Of a stretch of 64,000 bases of DNA, positions 47,668-58,257 are shown piece after piece; position 1 is the first letter of the stretch; every line of letters starts with the position of its first letter. Origin of the DNA: Pseudomonas duriflava. GTDB lineage: Bacteria; Pseudomonadota; Gammaproteobacteria; Pseudomonadales; Pseudomonadaceae. Below the pieces are notes generated by a model. It had not been told where the DNA came from, ran no database searches, and saw only the letters and a program-made list of their open reading frames with translations. The position numbers and the translations under genes were made by a program. Location of the stretch: NCBI RefSeq assembly GCF_007830155.1, contig NZ_VLKY01000015.1, forward strand, positions 1 to 64,000, read 5' to 3'.

Positions 47668-48912
47668 ATGCTGAGCTGGGACGAATTCGAGAAAGACGAC
47701 GAAGTAACCACCACACCTTCCGCTGCGCAGCAAGGCAACGACATGCCTTTAGAAAAGCTGGACAGCGTAGGCGGTGCTGCTGCCCATGAAGCCCGTGCCG
47801 TGGAAGCTGGCGACTCCGATGCCGTTGCTCGCGCCAAGGCTGCGTTGAACGAGCTTGATATTCAGGAAGGCCTGGATGATCTGGAAGGCTCCGCTGCCCG
47901 CGTACAAGTTGGCGACAAGCAGATGATCAACGCCCGCGCCGACCTGAACCAACTTGTACCCTTCAAGTACGACTGGGCCTGGCAGAAGTACCTGGATGGC
48001 TGCGCCAACCACTGGATGCCGCAGGAAGTCAACATGACTGGGGACATCGCCCTGTGGAAGAGCGCTGACGGCCTTTCTGAAGACGAGCGCCGTATCGTTA
48101 AGCGTAATCTGGGCTTCTTCTCCACGGCCGACTCCCTGGTTGCCAACAACCTTGTGCTGGCCGTGTACCGCCTGATCACCAACCCCGAGTGCCGCCAGTA
48201 CATCCTGCGCCAGGCATTCGAAGAGGCGATCCACACCCACGCGTACCAGTACTGCATCGAATCCCTGGGCATGGACGAAGGCGAAATCTTCAACATGTAC
48301 CACGAGATTCCGTCAGTCGCGAAGAAAGCGTCCTGGGGCCTCAAGTACACCCGCTCCATCTCCGACCCAGAATTCAAGACCGGCACACCCGAGACGGATC
48401 GTCAGTTCCTCAAGAACCTGATCGCGTACTACTGCGTACTGGAAGGTATCTTCTTCTACTGCGGTTTCACCCAGATCCTTTCCATGGGCCGTCGTAACAA
48501 GATGACCGGTACTGCCGAGCAGTTCCAATACATTCTGCGTGACGAGTCCATGCACCTGAACTTTGGCATCGACATGATCAACCAGATCAAGATCGAGAAC
48601 CCGCACCTGTGGGATGCCCAAATGAAGGACGAAGCCACCCAGATGATTCTCCAGGGCACTCAGCTCGAAATCGAATACGCGCGCGACACCATGCCCCGCG
48701 GCGTACTGGGCATGAACGCGGCCATGATGGAAGATTATCTAAAGTTCATCGCCAACCGCCGCCTGACCCAGATCGGCCTGAAGGAAGAGTATCCAGGTAC
48801 TACTAACCCCTTCCCGTGGATGAGCGAAATCATGGACTTGAAGAAAGAGAAGAACTTCTTTGAGACGCGGGTAATTGAGTATCAGACTGGTGGGGCTTTG
48901 AGCTGGGATTGA
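47668..48912 (+). CDS. nrdB: Class Ia ribonucleotide reductase, beta subunit
   Basis: NrdB carries the diiron-tyrosyl radical cofactor for NrdA. The 414-residue protein has an acidic N-terminal extension of about 90 residues, then iron ligands in the helices containing [13 protein letters not shown], the region before NMYHEIP, and DESMHLNFG. The radical-carrying region is near [17 protein letters not shown] precedes ATG 47668. It ends before a strong terminator. Confidence 0.97.
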   Translation: MLSWDEFEKDDEVTTTPSAAQQGNDMPLEKLDSVGGAAAHEARAVEAGDSDAVARAKAALNELDIQEGLDDLEGSAARVQVGDKQMINARADLNQLVPFKYDWAWQKYLDGCANHWMPQEVNMTGDIALWKSADGLSEDERRIVKRNLGFFSTADSLVANNLVLAVYRLITNPECRQYILRQAFEEAIHTHAYQYCIESLGMDEGEIFNMYHEIPSVAKKASWGLKYTRSISDPEFKTGTPETDRQFLKNLIAYYCVLEGIFFYCGFTQILSMGRRNKMTGTAEQFQYILRDESMHLNFGIDMINQIKIENPHLWDAQMKDEATQMILQGTQLEIEYARDTMPRGVLGMNAAMMEDYLKFIANRRLTQIGLKEEYPGTTNPFPWMSEIMDLKKEKNFFETRVIEYQTGGALSWD

Positions 48913-48972
48913 CAACCTCTTGCTCCAGTAAATTTGGTCTTACACCGCTATGGGTGTTAGAAGCAAACTAAT

Positions 48973-49002
48973 AAAAAGCCCCGCCTATTGCGGGGCTTTT
49001 TT
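48973..49002 (+). terminator. Terminator after nrdB
   Basis: AAAAAGCCCCGC-CTATT-GCGGGGCTTTTTT is a perfect stem with a T-tract. Confidence 0.95.
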
Positions 49003-49214
49003 ATGAAAACTAATCATTAAGCTCTTTTCCGCTGTTTAAAATATTAATTTTTCGTTTAACAGAGGCCATTTAGAAATGGCCGGGACAGCAACATTCGAGC
49101 ATCTCATTGTATAGGCTATAACGCTCGCCTCCCTACGAATCGATATCTTTCTACAATAAAGCAATGTTTCTCAATGAGCCGACAGCTAATATCCAAGATT
49201 TTTAATAGAGAAAT

Positions 49215-49832
49215 TTAAAGGGGATAAGAAAAACCTTTTCCCTGACTAAAGTACCGGACTGTCTTAGTATTTTCATCTAGTGCAGCGCAGTTACGAGAAC
49301 CGCAAGCCAAAAATATTAACTTTCCAGATTCACCCGTTAACGTAATGAGACGTCTCGAATCTTTTTGTCCTTCACTGAGTATATTTCTAGCCTTTTCTTC
49401 TCCGTTTCTTTCAACAGCCGCCAAAAAGGATATAAACACGATCATAGCGATCACAGCAAAAAAAAATTTCCCTGTTATCTTTTTTGACTTTTGCTCTATC
49501 GCCACATCCTCTCTTTTTCCAAGTATCTTTCTTTTCCAGAAAACATACCTACGACGAGATTTATACCCTTTACGCAAATGATCTATATAGCTAGGCAAAA
49601 CTCCATGCGACCAAACGAAGGAAATTAGCGAAACCACAGTAATAAATTTAAAAACAATACCAAATGAATTTAAAAGACCTGTGTATAAAACATTATGGAA
49701 CCCTATATCCAAGACATCCGGGTCTAGCCTAAATACTGAGTAGTATCCTCGATTGCTGGCTGTGCCCACGCAATAAAAAAATGCCGTAGTCAAAGCAAGA
49801 AAAACAGCGCTATCGAATATCTTTTTAAACAT
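49215..49832 (-). CDS. Unknown membrane protein
   Basis: This 205-residue protein starts at ATG 49832 with GGAGAGG upstream. Three hydrophobic segments are visible: AVFLALTTAFFYCVGTAS, ITVVSLISFVW and FFFAVIAMIVFISFLAAV. A basic stretch (KGYKSRRRYVFWKRKILGKR) lies between the second and third, followed by a soluble C-terminal tail with two Cys residues (FLACGSRNCAAL). Base composition is more AT-rich than neighbouring core genes, which suggests acquisition. The family is not recognised. It is downstream of the multidomain helicase gene on the same strand, about 180 bp away. Confidence 0.72.
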   Translation of the reverse strand: MFKKIFDSAVFLALTTAFFYCVGTASNRGYYSVFRLDPDVLDIGFHNVLYTGLLNSFGIVFKFITVVSLISFVWSHGVLPSYIDHLRKGYKSRRRYVFWKRKILGKREDVAIEQKSKKITGKFFFAVIAMIVFISFLAAVERNGEEKARNILSEGQKDSRRLITLTGESGKLIFLACGSRNCAALDENTKTVRYFSQGKGFSYPL

Positions 49833-50015
49833 AGCCTCTCCAAACAAGATCACTAGACAAAAAGATTAAAAAATACTGAAACGCTGCATGCGAAAAACAC
49901 TGCATTACTTTAAACGATAAACTAACTAGTTTGTAGTTAGTTTATCTATACGGGACTAGCTTATTTGAGCTACAGTTAACCGGAAAACATCTTTATTTTT
50001 TGTATAAAATTTCGC

Positions 50016-53000
50016 TTATTTGGTTACGCTAAACACCATACTCATCGGCCCACTCCCCTCATGCCGCAGGTACTTCACCTTCCCGTAATAAATAAAAGGT
50101 GCCGCCTTGCCAGCCTCTAGCTTGTGCTCCCGTACAAATAGATGAATAGCGATTCCCAGCCGTTCGTGCTCAATTAGCTCCTTGCCTTTCTTGCTTTGAG
50201 GCGTGGTCGCGTTCTGGCTTTGCCAATGAAAAGTGTGCTGATTGCCCCAATGATCCAGGTATTTATGCTCCTCGGCTTTGCCCTGCTTATTCAGCGTTAC
50301 GAGCAGTACGTGAGCCTTCTGTTCGGGCAGTACGACGTGACCAACATTCCAGTTGCCTGGATTAAACGTGACATTGAACAGCGCAGGAATATCCTCGCGC
50401 AAAAAACGCTGACCTATCGCCATTTCCAACGGATCTAGCACTGCTTTAAGCCGAGCGAAGGTACGCAGCTGTTCGCGTAGTTCCTCCGTTACCGATATAT
50501 CAGCATAATCCGGGTTGTTAGCGCGTAATGTATAGCTGCCGTCCTTTTCCTTGAGGATGACACGCAGGAGGTACTGGTTATCTCCGGCCCCATCCTGGCG
50601 CTCGATAGCGAGGGTCGAGCCGGTGATACTGCCTGCTGACTTTGAGTCCATGTGTTCCAACAACAAGTAGTCTCCATCTAGGATGGGCCGTTTACCTCCA
50701 TTCATGGAATTACCGGACGCGCGAGCGATGAAGTGCCGGGTCGGGTCTAGACGGCCGAAGCTCTCGCCAATACGACGATACTCCTCGCTATCAGCATGAC
50801 CCGTTTTGAAGTGACCGCAGGCAATTTTCAGATTAGGGAAGAATGGCAACTCAGTACCGGCTGGCTCTTCCTTCCGCATTGGGATGACAGGTACCAACGT
50901 TTCAGACTGACGAGCCGTGTATTGTGCCAAGCGACAGTCGAGCACTTCCTGCACTAGATCGGTAAAGGTTTCTCGATTATCAGGCACAACGCTGAAACGT
51001 GGCTGAAAGCGGCCTTCATCTACTTTAAAGAAAGCATCAGCTTTACTTTTATTACCACCGATCCAGGCATTAATCGGGTTGGCTTGCCAATAGCGCAGCC
51101 ATGCGAGATCGCTACCGTTAACAAGCCCAGGCAAGTCGCTTAAGAACGTGCGGCGGCGCTGCAGTACCGTCCAGGAACGTTCGGCCAGCTCCGCTTCGGT
51201 AGGCGGTAGCTGCCAGCCATCCAGCTCTTGGAAAGCTTCCAACAGGATCATCTTGAAGCTTTTAGTCATCGGCGTGGTTTCCAGCTCACGCAGGAAGACC
51301 TTATGCGTCTCGACCATTACAAGTTGCTTGCTGTCTAGGTCGCCTTGGGCTGCTACTAGTGCAAACCAATTGCCGTACTGCTTGCGCATCTGTTGCAGAC
51401 TGGCACCCGCGCGATAGAACTCAGTAAGCGTTGGTCGGCGATTGAGGCTTTCGCGCAAGGCCAGGTAGTGACCTTGAATACCGTCACCATCCAGCGACTT
51501 GAGGAAGTCGATCAGCTGCAAGTCATAGTTTACTAAGCAGCCTTCGGGCAGTTCCAGCTGTTGCGACTGGGCCGCACGAGCATAATCGGCTAACTGCCGA
51601 TGGGTCATACTCCGCCCCATGAGCGCCTGTGGTTTGTGTAAAAAGCTCTGGTGGTTGCCGATGAAGTCCAGCACCACCAAATGGTCTTTACCTTCGGCCC
51701 GACGCAATCCTCGACCTAGTTGCTGGAGAAAGAGAATCTTAGACTCGGTTGGCCTTAGCATCATGACAGTGTCGATAGCAGGCAAGTCGACGCCTTCGTT
51801 GAAGAGATCAACTGAAAAGATTGCCGCCAAGCGACCATCGCTTAGTTGCTCTAGGGCCTCTCCTCGGGCGAGCTCTGAGCCAGCGTATATAGCAGCAGCT
51901 TGAATGCCCGCCTTGCGAAACTGCTTGGCCATAAACTCAGCATGGCGAATGGAGATGCAGAATGCCAATGTGCGCTTCTGTGCATACTGACGCCACGTGC
52001 GTAAAGCGTGACGGGCCCGTCCGAGCGTAGCGAGCCGGCTAGCCAGTTGTTCAGGATCGAAACGCCCATTGCGCCAAGGTATGGACTGATAGTCCACGTC
52101 TTCATCGAAGATACCGTAGTAGCGGAACGGCACGAGCAAACGCGCCTGGATACCATGGAATAAATCCGTCTGGAAAACCAAGTTGTCATCGCATAACGAG
52201 AGTATGTCTGAACAATCGGTGCGATCTGGAGTGGCGGTGAGGCCGAGCAAAAAGGCCGGTAAGAAATGGTTGAGCAAATGCCGGTAAGTAGGCGCGGCAG
52301 CGTGGTGAAATTCATCCACTACGATGTAATCGAAATGGCGCGGCGAGAAGCGCTGCAGGTGCTCGTTACGTCCTAGCGTCTGGATCGATGCGCAAAGCAC
52401 CTCGACTTCCACATCCCGCTGCCGGCCCATGTAGTAACCCACACGTAAACCGGGACGAATACGTACGAAGGTTTCGGCTGCTTGGTGCAGAATTTCCTCT
52501 CGGTGCGCCACAAACAACACACGTTTAGCGCCGAACTGCCTGGCGTCGAACGCAGCAAGCCAGGTTTTGCCTAAACCGGTCGCAAGAACGACTAATCCGC
52601 GCTGATAGCCTTCTGCACGGGTTTTATCGAGCGCGGCCAACGCCTCATTTTGTATTGATGTTGGGGTAGGAGGTGGCTTGATCTCCTCTTCGACGCCGAT
52701 GGGCGCTAGAGTAGGCGGCTTCTTGCGCCGCGCCTCATAAGCATCAATCCAGGCGTGCGTTAGCGGCTTAGAACGTGGATCAGCGAATAACGTTTCGAAG
52801 CGGTCACAGGCTTCGAGAAATCCATTATCGCCAGGATAGTCGATGCGATAGTTCCACTCTAGGCCATTACGTAATGCCTTACGGCTGATGTTGCTAGAGC
52901 CAATAAAAGCCTGACCGTGCACGTTATTCGGGTCGTCCTGCGTCACGAATAGGTATGCCTTCAAATGGAAGCTGTGCGGTCCTTTGCATTCATAAACGCG

Positions 53001-53876
53001 CACTTCGGCACCAGCGTCCTGCAGCAGCATCAATCGACGCAGGGCCTCCACATCCGTTACATCGAAGTAATCACTGGTAAGGATACGTACACGCGCAGGC
53101 ATAAACGCCGCCTCGTGCTCACCTGCGGGTTGAAGCTTGACGTGCAGGTCATCGATCAGCAGATCCAGCCCGCCCGTCATGACGAACGCAACGGCCATAT
53201 CGATCTTTCTTGCACTATTGATAGCGGCGAGCAAGTGCGGCAGAAAATGATCTTGGCCGCCTGTTACTAGGCGCTGCCTAGGTGCCTCAGCGCGGCAAGC
53301 CAACAGGTTTATCCATTGCTCATCACGACCAGGGCGCTGATCGCGGGTATGCCAGATCTTGATGTCAGCAACATCGTCCACAGTAGCCAGCCACTCACGT
53401 AGTTGTTCCTCGTCAGCATCTGTAAAGCGTCGTCCACCCTGCTCCCGCTCGCCCCGTCCAAGTTTGAAACTACAGTAGAAGGTTCCGCCCGGTTTCAGTC
53501 CCCGCCAGAGACTGGCTAGCACTTTGGGCATCTTTATCTGTGGAACATGCAATAAGCTGGCGCAAGCCCAGATTCCATCGTAAACGTGGACTTCACTAAA
53601 CTGAGAGAAACGAAGTACCTGTACCGGTTGCCCTAGATAATCGCTGGCAAGGTCCGCTAACGCCGGCGAAGCATCAAAAGCCGAGACTTGGTAACCCAGC
53701 TGAAGAAAGGCTTTGGCATCTCGCCCAGAGCCACAGCCAGCATCAAGTATGTAACCACCAGCCGGGATTCTGGCGAGAAATTGCATGTGTAGTTCATGCA
53801 TATCAACTTCGGCAGTTTCAGCGAAAAACTGTGCAGCATGCTGTTGGTAATAATCGTACGTACTGTTCAATGTCAC
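50016..53876 (-). CDS. Multidomain methyltransferase-PLD nuclease-SF2 helicase-S24-like-DUF3427 protein
   Basis: This is a 1286-residue protein from GTG 53876 (TTG 53918 is also possible). Domains in order: class I SAM methyltransferase (DAGCGSG at 45-51, LKPGGTFYCSF near 127-137); PLD phosphodiesterase (HLK at 304-306, GSSN at 326-329); SF2 helicase (ATGLGKT 432-438, DEFHH 521-525, TATP 547-550, then FNEGVDLP and QQLGRGLRR); an S24/LexA-like segment (GNSM with Ser near 1057, then PILDGDYLLLE); and a C-terminal DUF3427 region (about 1165-1286). PLD-helicase-DUF3427 proteins are known and suspected of antiphage defence; the added methyltransferase recalls DISARM components on one chain. The catalytic Lys of S24 peptidases is not evident. 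Function is inferred. Confidence 0.88.
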   Translation of the reverse strand: MTLNSTYDYYQQHAAQFFAETAEVDMHELHMQFLARIPAGGYILDAGCGSGRDAKAFLQLGYQVSAFDASPALADLASDYLGQPVQVLRFSQFSEVHVYDGIWACASLLHVPQIKMPKVLASLWRGLKPGGTFYCSFKLGRGEREQGGRRFTDADEEQLREWLATVDDVADIKIWHTRDQRPGRDEQWINLLACRAEAPRQRLVTGGQDHFLPHLLAAINSARKIDMAVAFVMTGGLDLLIDDLHVKLQPAGEHEAAFMPARVRILTSDYFDVTDVEALRRLMLLQDAGAEVRVYECKGPHSFHLKAYLFVTQDDPNNVHGQAFIGSSNISRKALRNGLEWNYRIDYPGDNGFLEACDRFETLFADPRSKPLTHAWIDAYEARRKKPPTLAPIGVEEEIKPPPTPTSIQNEALAALDKTRAEGYQRGLVVLATGLGKTWLAAFDARQFGAKRVLFVAHREEILHQAAETFVRIRPGLRVGYYMGRQRDVEVEVLCASIQTLGRNEHLQRFSPRHFDYIVVDEFHHAAAPTYRHLLNHFLPAFLLGLTATPDRTDCSDILSLCDDNLVFQTDLFHGIQARLLVPFRYYGIFDEDVDYQSIPWRNGRFDPEQLASRLATLGRARHALRTWRQYAQKRTLAFCISIRHAEFMAKQFRKAGIQAAAIYAGSELARGEALEQLSDGRLAAIFSVDLFNEGVDLPAIDTVMMLRPTESKILFLQQLGRGLRRAEGKDHLVVLDFIGNHQSFLHKPQALMGRSMTHRQLADYARAAQSQQLELPEGCLVNYDLQLIDFLKSLDGDGIQGHYLALRESLNRRPTLTEFYRAGASLQQMRKQYGNWFALVAAQGDLDSKQLVMVETHKVFLRELETTPMTKSFKMILLEAFQELDGWQLPPTEAELAERSWTVLQRRRTFLSDLPGLVNGSDLAWLRYWQANPINAWIGGNKSKADAFFKVDEGRFQPRFSVVPDNRETFTDLVQEVLDCRLAQYTARQSETLVPVIPMRKEEPAGTELPFFPNLKIACGHFKTGHADSEEYRRIGESFGRLDPTRHFIARASGNSMNGGKRPILDGDYLLLEHMDSKSAGSITGSTLAIERQDGAGDNQYLLRVILKEKDGSYTLRANNPDYADISVTEELREQLRTFARLKAVLDPLEMAIGQRFLREDIPALFNVTFNPGNWNVGHVVLPEQKAHVLLVTLNKQGKAEEHKYLDHWGNQHTFHWQSQNATTPQSKKGKELIEHERLGIAIHLFVREHKLEAGKAAPFIYYGKVKYLRHEGSGPMSMVFSVTK

Positions 53877-54259
53877 GTCTCTATGCAAGCGACCCGATCT
53901 AGATATCGGCCCTAACAATAGCAGGTAGATTTATAGATCCAGGCACCATACATCCTCGGTATATCATCCTGCATCTCCTGCACCCAACGCCGGAGGCATG
54001 CCAGGCGTTTATTGCTCGCCACATTCTCATCGGTATTTCGGCAAGCCGGAAGAATCTAGTGGCCTTCCTAGCCTTGCCCCTCGCCTGTTACCTAACTGGC
54101 AGACTGCGTAACCCGCATGGCCTGCTCTGGTACGCTACCGTCACATACCTTCCGACAGTGGCTGCCGTAGCGCAAACGAACACCTCCATGTCGGCTCTGG
54201 ACATTCTTGCTAGATGGGTCGGCACCAAGATTGGCACCCCCTCTAACCGGAGCGTCATC
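53877..54259. other. Gap of 383 bp without a supported gene
   Basis: This divergent region lies between the multidomain helicase gene (-) and the cupin gene (+). The cupin frame extends upstream through it without a Shine-Dalgarno-supported start, and I see no repeat or RNA structure. It presumably holds both promoters. Confidence 0.6.
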
Positions 54260-54607
54260 ATGGCCAATCAACCTATCACCGTCCTACGCAACACCCAACC
54301 CATGCCCGTGGTCGATGCCTGCAAGTGGGAGCGCATCGAAGGCGATCCACATACTGTCAACCTCAACGCCTATACCTCCGAAGACGGTAGCAAGATCATG
54401 GGGACTTGGATTTGCACACCTGGGAAATGGCGCGTTGAATACGTGAAGTGGGAGTATTGCCACTTCCAGGAAGGTTATTGCGTGATCACGCCAGACGGAA
54501 TGGAGCCGATCCATCTTAAGGCCGGCGATATTTTTGTGGTCGAGCCCGGCATGACTGGCACTTGGGAAGTGATCGAGACGGTGCGTAAGTATTTCGTATT
54601 TGCCTGA
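54260..54607 (+). CDS. Small cupin-domain protein (DUF861 type)
   Basis: This 115-residue protein has one cupin fold: GTWICTPGKWRVEYVKWEYCHFQEGYC carries the first strand set and IHLKAGDIFVVEPGMTGTWEV the second. This is the DUF861 pattern of ureidoglycolate-hydrolase-like cupins. ATG 54260 has GGAG upstream. No pathway neighbour is present, so its substrate is unknown. Confidence 0.9.
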   Translation: MANQPITVLRNTQPMPVVDACKWERIEGDPHTVNLNAYTSEDGSKIMGTWICTPGKWRVEYVKWEYCHFQEGYCVITPDGMEPIHLKAGDIFVVEPGMTGTWEVIETVRKYFVFA

Positions 54608-54719
54608 CGATATCGGCCCTTGCCGCTCTGATGTTGGATGCGGCATTGCATGGAGGGGATACCTCTCCATGCGTACGCTTAATGAGCAGAGTGCAACAGG
54701 TATCGCTTTGCTCTATTTG

Positions 54720-55148
54720 TCAGTCGATCCGCTCGATCTTCACCGGGCCTGTGCCATCCTCTACCAGATCGACTCGCTTGGCAGCGGCGCGTGAGAGGTC
54801 GATGATGCGCCCACGTACAAAGGGGCCTCGATCGTTGATGCGAACGACAACCTGCTTATTGTTCTCAAGGTTCGTGACGCGCACCTTGGAGCCGAGCGGA
54901 AGCGTTTTGTGCGCCGCTACAAGCATGTTGTTATTAAACGTCTCGCCGCTGGCGGTTTCTCTGCCATGAAATTTCTGTGAGTAATACGAAGCCTTACCCT
55001 TTTGCTCGAACGTCTTCTTTGCTTTTGTTTCTTTCTTAGCGGTGCTGACAGCGTCTGCGGCCGGGCTTTCAGGCTTCTTGTCCTGGCAGGCAACACAGCC
55101 TAATAACAGAAAAGCAAAAAGCAAAAGGCGCTTTGATTGTGCGTACAT
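54720..55148 (-). CDS. RlpA-like septal lipoprotein, double-psi beta-barrel
   Basis: This 142-residue protein has a lipoprotein signal with the lipobox LLGC near residue 17 and a Lys/Ala/Glu linker. The RlpA double-psi barrel follows: [56 protein letters not shown]. RlpA of P. aeruginosa is a lytic transglycosylase acting on denuded peptidoglycan. The SPOR domain of full-length RlpA is absent, so this is a short paralogue. ATG 55148 has GAAGGG upstream. Confidence 0.92.
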   Translation of the reverse strand: MYAQSKRLLLFAFLLLGCVACQDKKPESPAADAVSTAKKETKAKKTFEQKGKASYYSQKFHGRETASGETFNNNMLVAAHKTLPLGSKVRVTNLENNKQVVVRINDRGPFVRGRIIDLSRAAAKRVDLVEDGTGPVKIERID

Positions 55149-55418
55149 GCTTATACCCTTCTTTATTATTAGCCCTGGTGAAAAAGCAAAGCAGTGGTAA
55201 GTGTTAACGCTTTGAGGTTTTGGACTCCCCTCGTGTTCAGGACGATGGCACCCTAACATCATATTCCGTGATGAATTTCTCATGAAATTTGGGTATATGC
55301 CTCAATATTTAAAGCGCACAAGGTTACGCTAAGGGCCTTTAGGGCAGGCCATGAGTTATGCATTAGAGCTGGCTAAACGCATTGCCAGGGCTCAATAGAG
55401 CCCCAGCAAAAAGGAATA

Positions 55419-56609
55419 TCAAAGCGGATTGGCTTTGAGTGCCTGAGCAAAACGCAGGGTCATGAAATAGCAGAAAGCCAAGCCAGCAAAGGCCAATATA
55501 CCGCCTACTACCCCAATGTAAGACAAGCCTATATGGGTGCCGACCACACTGCCTAGCAAGGCCCCGCCCCCAATACCGATGTTGTAGATGCCTGAGAATA
55601 AGGCCATGGCCACGTCGGTTGCATCCTTGGCAAGAGCCAGAACCTTAGCCTGCAAGGCAAGCCCAAAGCACATGATGGCGACGCCCCACAGAATGCTCAG
55701 CCCTCCCAGGAGATAAACATGCTGCGCGAAAGGCAGCAGTACCAGCAGGCAGAGCGTCAGCCAAGCAATAGCTGTAATCAGGAATCCATTGGGGTACTCG
55801 ATGCTGTACCGGCTGAACAGGAAGGAGCCTATAACGCCTGCCCCACCGAATAGGAGCAGCAGGACGGTGGTCATGTTGCCGCTCAGGTGAGCGACTTGCT
55901 GGGCAAACGGCTCGATGTAGCTATAACCGGTAAAGTGAGCGGTTACTACCACGACCGTCAGCACGTAGATACATATCAGCGCAGGACGCTTGAACAGCAC
56001 AGGCAGGCTGCTCAAAGAGCCTGAATTGTGACTAGGCAGTAGAGGTAGCGCCTTTGCCAGCCAAATCGCCGTGATTACGGCAAGACCTGCGATAGTCATG
56101 AAGGTAGTTCGCCAACCTAGCGTCTCACCTAGTACACGCCCCAGCGGAATGCCCAATACCATGGCAAGACAGGTGCCCGTCGCAAGCAGGCTGAGGGCCT
56201 GGGTCTGTTTGCCCTCTGGGGCCACACGAACAGCCAAGGATGCCGTAATGGACCAAAACACGGCATGGGCAAACGCAATACCGATTCGGCTGACCACCAG
56301 CACCGTGAAATTCGAGGCCATCCCTGACACGATGTGGCTAGCAATGAACACAATGAAGACAATGATAAGCAACCGACGGCGCTCGATATTACGTGTGACC
56401 AGCATCATTGGCAGCGACATCAGGGCCACTACCCAGGCATAGATGGTCAGCATCAACCCCACCTGGGACGGCAGCATGTCAAAGCTTTTGCCAATGTCGC
56501 TCAACAGCGCGACCGGTACGAACTCGGTGGTATTAAAAATAAAAGCGCCGAAGGCCAATGCAATAACACTGAGCCAACTCGAAGGTCGAGCATCAACAGG
56601 TGTGTTCAT
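55419..56609 (-). CDS. sotB: MFS sugar efflux transporter, SotB type
   Basis: This 396-residue protein, the same length as E. coli SotB, has twelve membrane segments. Close phrases are [51 protein letters not shown] and [19 protein letters not shown]. SotB exports arabinose and related sugars. ATG 56609 gives [13 protein letters not shown]; a longer frame to 56696 has no support. A stem (GGGCTC-AATA-GAGCCC) lies just past its stop. Confidence 0.93.
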   Translation of the reverse strand: MNTPVDARPSSWLSVIALAFGAFIFNTTEFVPVALLSDIGKSFDMLPSQVGLMLTIYAWVVALMSLPMMLVTRNIERRRLLIIVFIVFIASHIVSGMASNFTVLVVSRIGIAFAHAVFWSITASLAVRVAPEGKQTQALSLLATGTCLAMVLGIPLGRVLGETLGWRTTFMTIAGLAVITAIWLAKALPLLPSHNSGSLSSLPVLFKRPALICIYVLTVVVVTAHFTGYSYIEPFAQQVAHLSGNMTTVLLLLFGGAGVIGSFLFSRYSIEYPNGFLITAIAWLTLCLLVLLPFAQHVYLLGGLSILWGVAIMCFGLALQAKVLALAKDATDVAMALFSGIYNIGIGGGALLGSVVGTHIGLSYIGVVGGILAFAGLAFCYFMTLRFAQALKANPL

Positions 56610-56976
56610 GAAGTCAGGTCTATTACTCAAGTGATAGTGTCGATAAGAAAGGCAGCTCTTGAAACAACAGCCAGCATGCAACGACACCTCTGACAAAATA
56701 GGCGGATGAGAAATTCATGCTAGCGAAGCTCTTGCACGGCAAACGCCGCCGATGATCTTAACGATCATGGCGTTAGACGACAGTGAAGAGCGTTTTTATA
56801 GAAGGGGAACGGCCTGAGCAGTAAAATTTTACGCCTCATGCATGGCTTCGACAACACGCACTCAGTGATAAGACTCCTCGGCTAGTTACCTTTACTCGCT
56901 TCTGATGTTGGTCCTACGCATACCGCTCAGGCAAAGCCGCAGGCGCTTCGAAGAAAGAAGCGCCTTATGGAAAATG
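56610..56976. other. 367-bp gap with a palindromic stem
   Basis: No gene is supported between sotB and the next minus-strand gene. A near-perfect palindrome lies at 56747-56772 (CGCC-G-ATGATC, TTAAC, GATCATGGCG), about 140 bp upstream of the sotB start. It could be an operator for sotB or a terminator of the membrane-protein gene. Confidence 0.45.
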
Positions 56977-58257
56977 TCAGCCTAAGGATGGTTTAACGTA
57001 CCCGTACCGGTAACGGCTGCTCCCGATCATAGGCGCCTCTTCCAGCCTGCTGGACACAACTCTTTGGTGATGCGTTTTCAGGGCCTGAACCACCAGCAGA
57101 AACGCAGTAGTTCCCTGATATTCGAAAATACCCTGCAAAGGCCATATGGTTAGAAAAGCCAGGAAAACGGCCAGGGTGAAATCCAGGTTCGAGTTAAGTT
57201 TGATAGCCGCCTTGTAATGAATGAACAAGGCGATAGGAATAATGGCAAACGCCAAAAAGCCAAAACGGAAGATGGTACCTATTACACCGACATCCGAAAG
57301 AAAAAAGTAATTGCTGAAATACTGCCTGAAACCACCATTCCACATAAGGCTAAGGCTGCCGCTAGGCACCCAGTTGTACTCATCCAGATGATTCATGATG
57401 GCAGTAATGGTATTTCCGCGCACATCATCCGTTGGCCCTTCTTCAACGGAATTCATGTAAAAGTCGATGTTGAGCCCCAACGCCTCTAGAAGATGCGGAT
57501 TTGCCATGAGCGGAAACAGGATCAGGCTACCAAATACGATGGGCTTGATGGATTGGCTCTTCAAGACCAGCAGGGTGAATACGGCACATACCACAATTAC
57601 CTGCCGCGTCTGCATCACGAACACGATGGTGGCCAGGAAGACGAATGCGAGGAATGCATACAGCAGCTTGGACTTGAGTGCGCCGTTAATAGGCGATCGT
57701 CCCTTGCCTGCAAAATACACACAAAAGCAATAGGAAAAGATGATGGCTCCAGCACCGGGAGAGGCTCGTCCCGGACGGCTGAGATCAAGCACCTCATCGC
57801 GCAGATCCGGCAGCATTTTGAAGTAGAACATCCAGGACAGGATGACGGATAGCAGCCCTACCGCCAGAACGATGCTTTCAAATTGCGCAGCGGATACCCG
57901 CTTACTGAAATACAACAGCAGCACAAAGGAGAAACAGTACAAGACTCGCCGCTCTTCAATAAGGCCAAAAAAGAGTGGCTGGCGGTAGAACAACTCAGCA
58001 AAAAGCGCTGGAAGCAGAACAAAGGTAAACGCCGAGAAAAAACAAAAAGCCAGGCCAATATTGTAATCATTCCTGCGAAAGCCGGGCGTGCTGAGCATGA
58101 ATAACGTTGTAAACCCCAGGCATATCGCCAGATACAGCTCACCGGTATATCTGATCCCGATTGGATTGGTGTTGCTTTGCTCGAATACGCCAAATTGAAA
58201 AATACAAATTGCTACTAACAATGCATAAGAGACTGTGTTTTTTCTTACATGAGTCAT
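56977..58257 (-). CDS. O-antigen ligase/polymerase-like membrane protein
   Basis: This 426-residue protein has about eleven hydrophobic segments and one large loop near 275-330 (TDDVRGNTITAIMNHLDEYN, then VPSGSL and QYFSNYF). The overall form resembles the Wzy/WaaL glycan ligase and polymerase class. ATG 58257 has GGTGGAG upstream. No other polysaccharide genes adjoin it, so it stands alone and its substrate is unknown. Assignment rests on topology and weak sequence features. Confidence 0.7.
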   Translation of the reverse strand: MTHVRKNTVSYALLVAICIFQFGVFEQSNTNPIGIRYTGELYLAICLGFTTLFMLSTPGFRRNDYNIGLAFCFFSAFTFVLLPALFAELFYRQPLFFGLIEERRVLYCFSFVLLLYFSKRVSAAQFESIVLAVGLLSVILSWMFYFKMLPDLRDEVLDLSRPGRASPGAGAIIFSYCFCVYFAGKGRSPINGALKSKLLYAFLAFVFLATIVFVMQTRQVIVVCAVFTLLVLKSQSIKPIVFGSLILFPLMANPHLLEALGLNIDFYMNSVEEGPTDDVRGNTITAIMNHLDEYNWVPSGSLSLMWNGGFRQYFSNYFFLSDVGVIGTIFRFGFLAFAIIPIALFIHYKAAIKLNSNLDFTLAVFLAFLTIWPLQGIFEYQGTTAFLLVVQALKTHHQRVVSSRLEEAPMIGSSRYRYGYVKPSLG

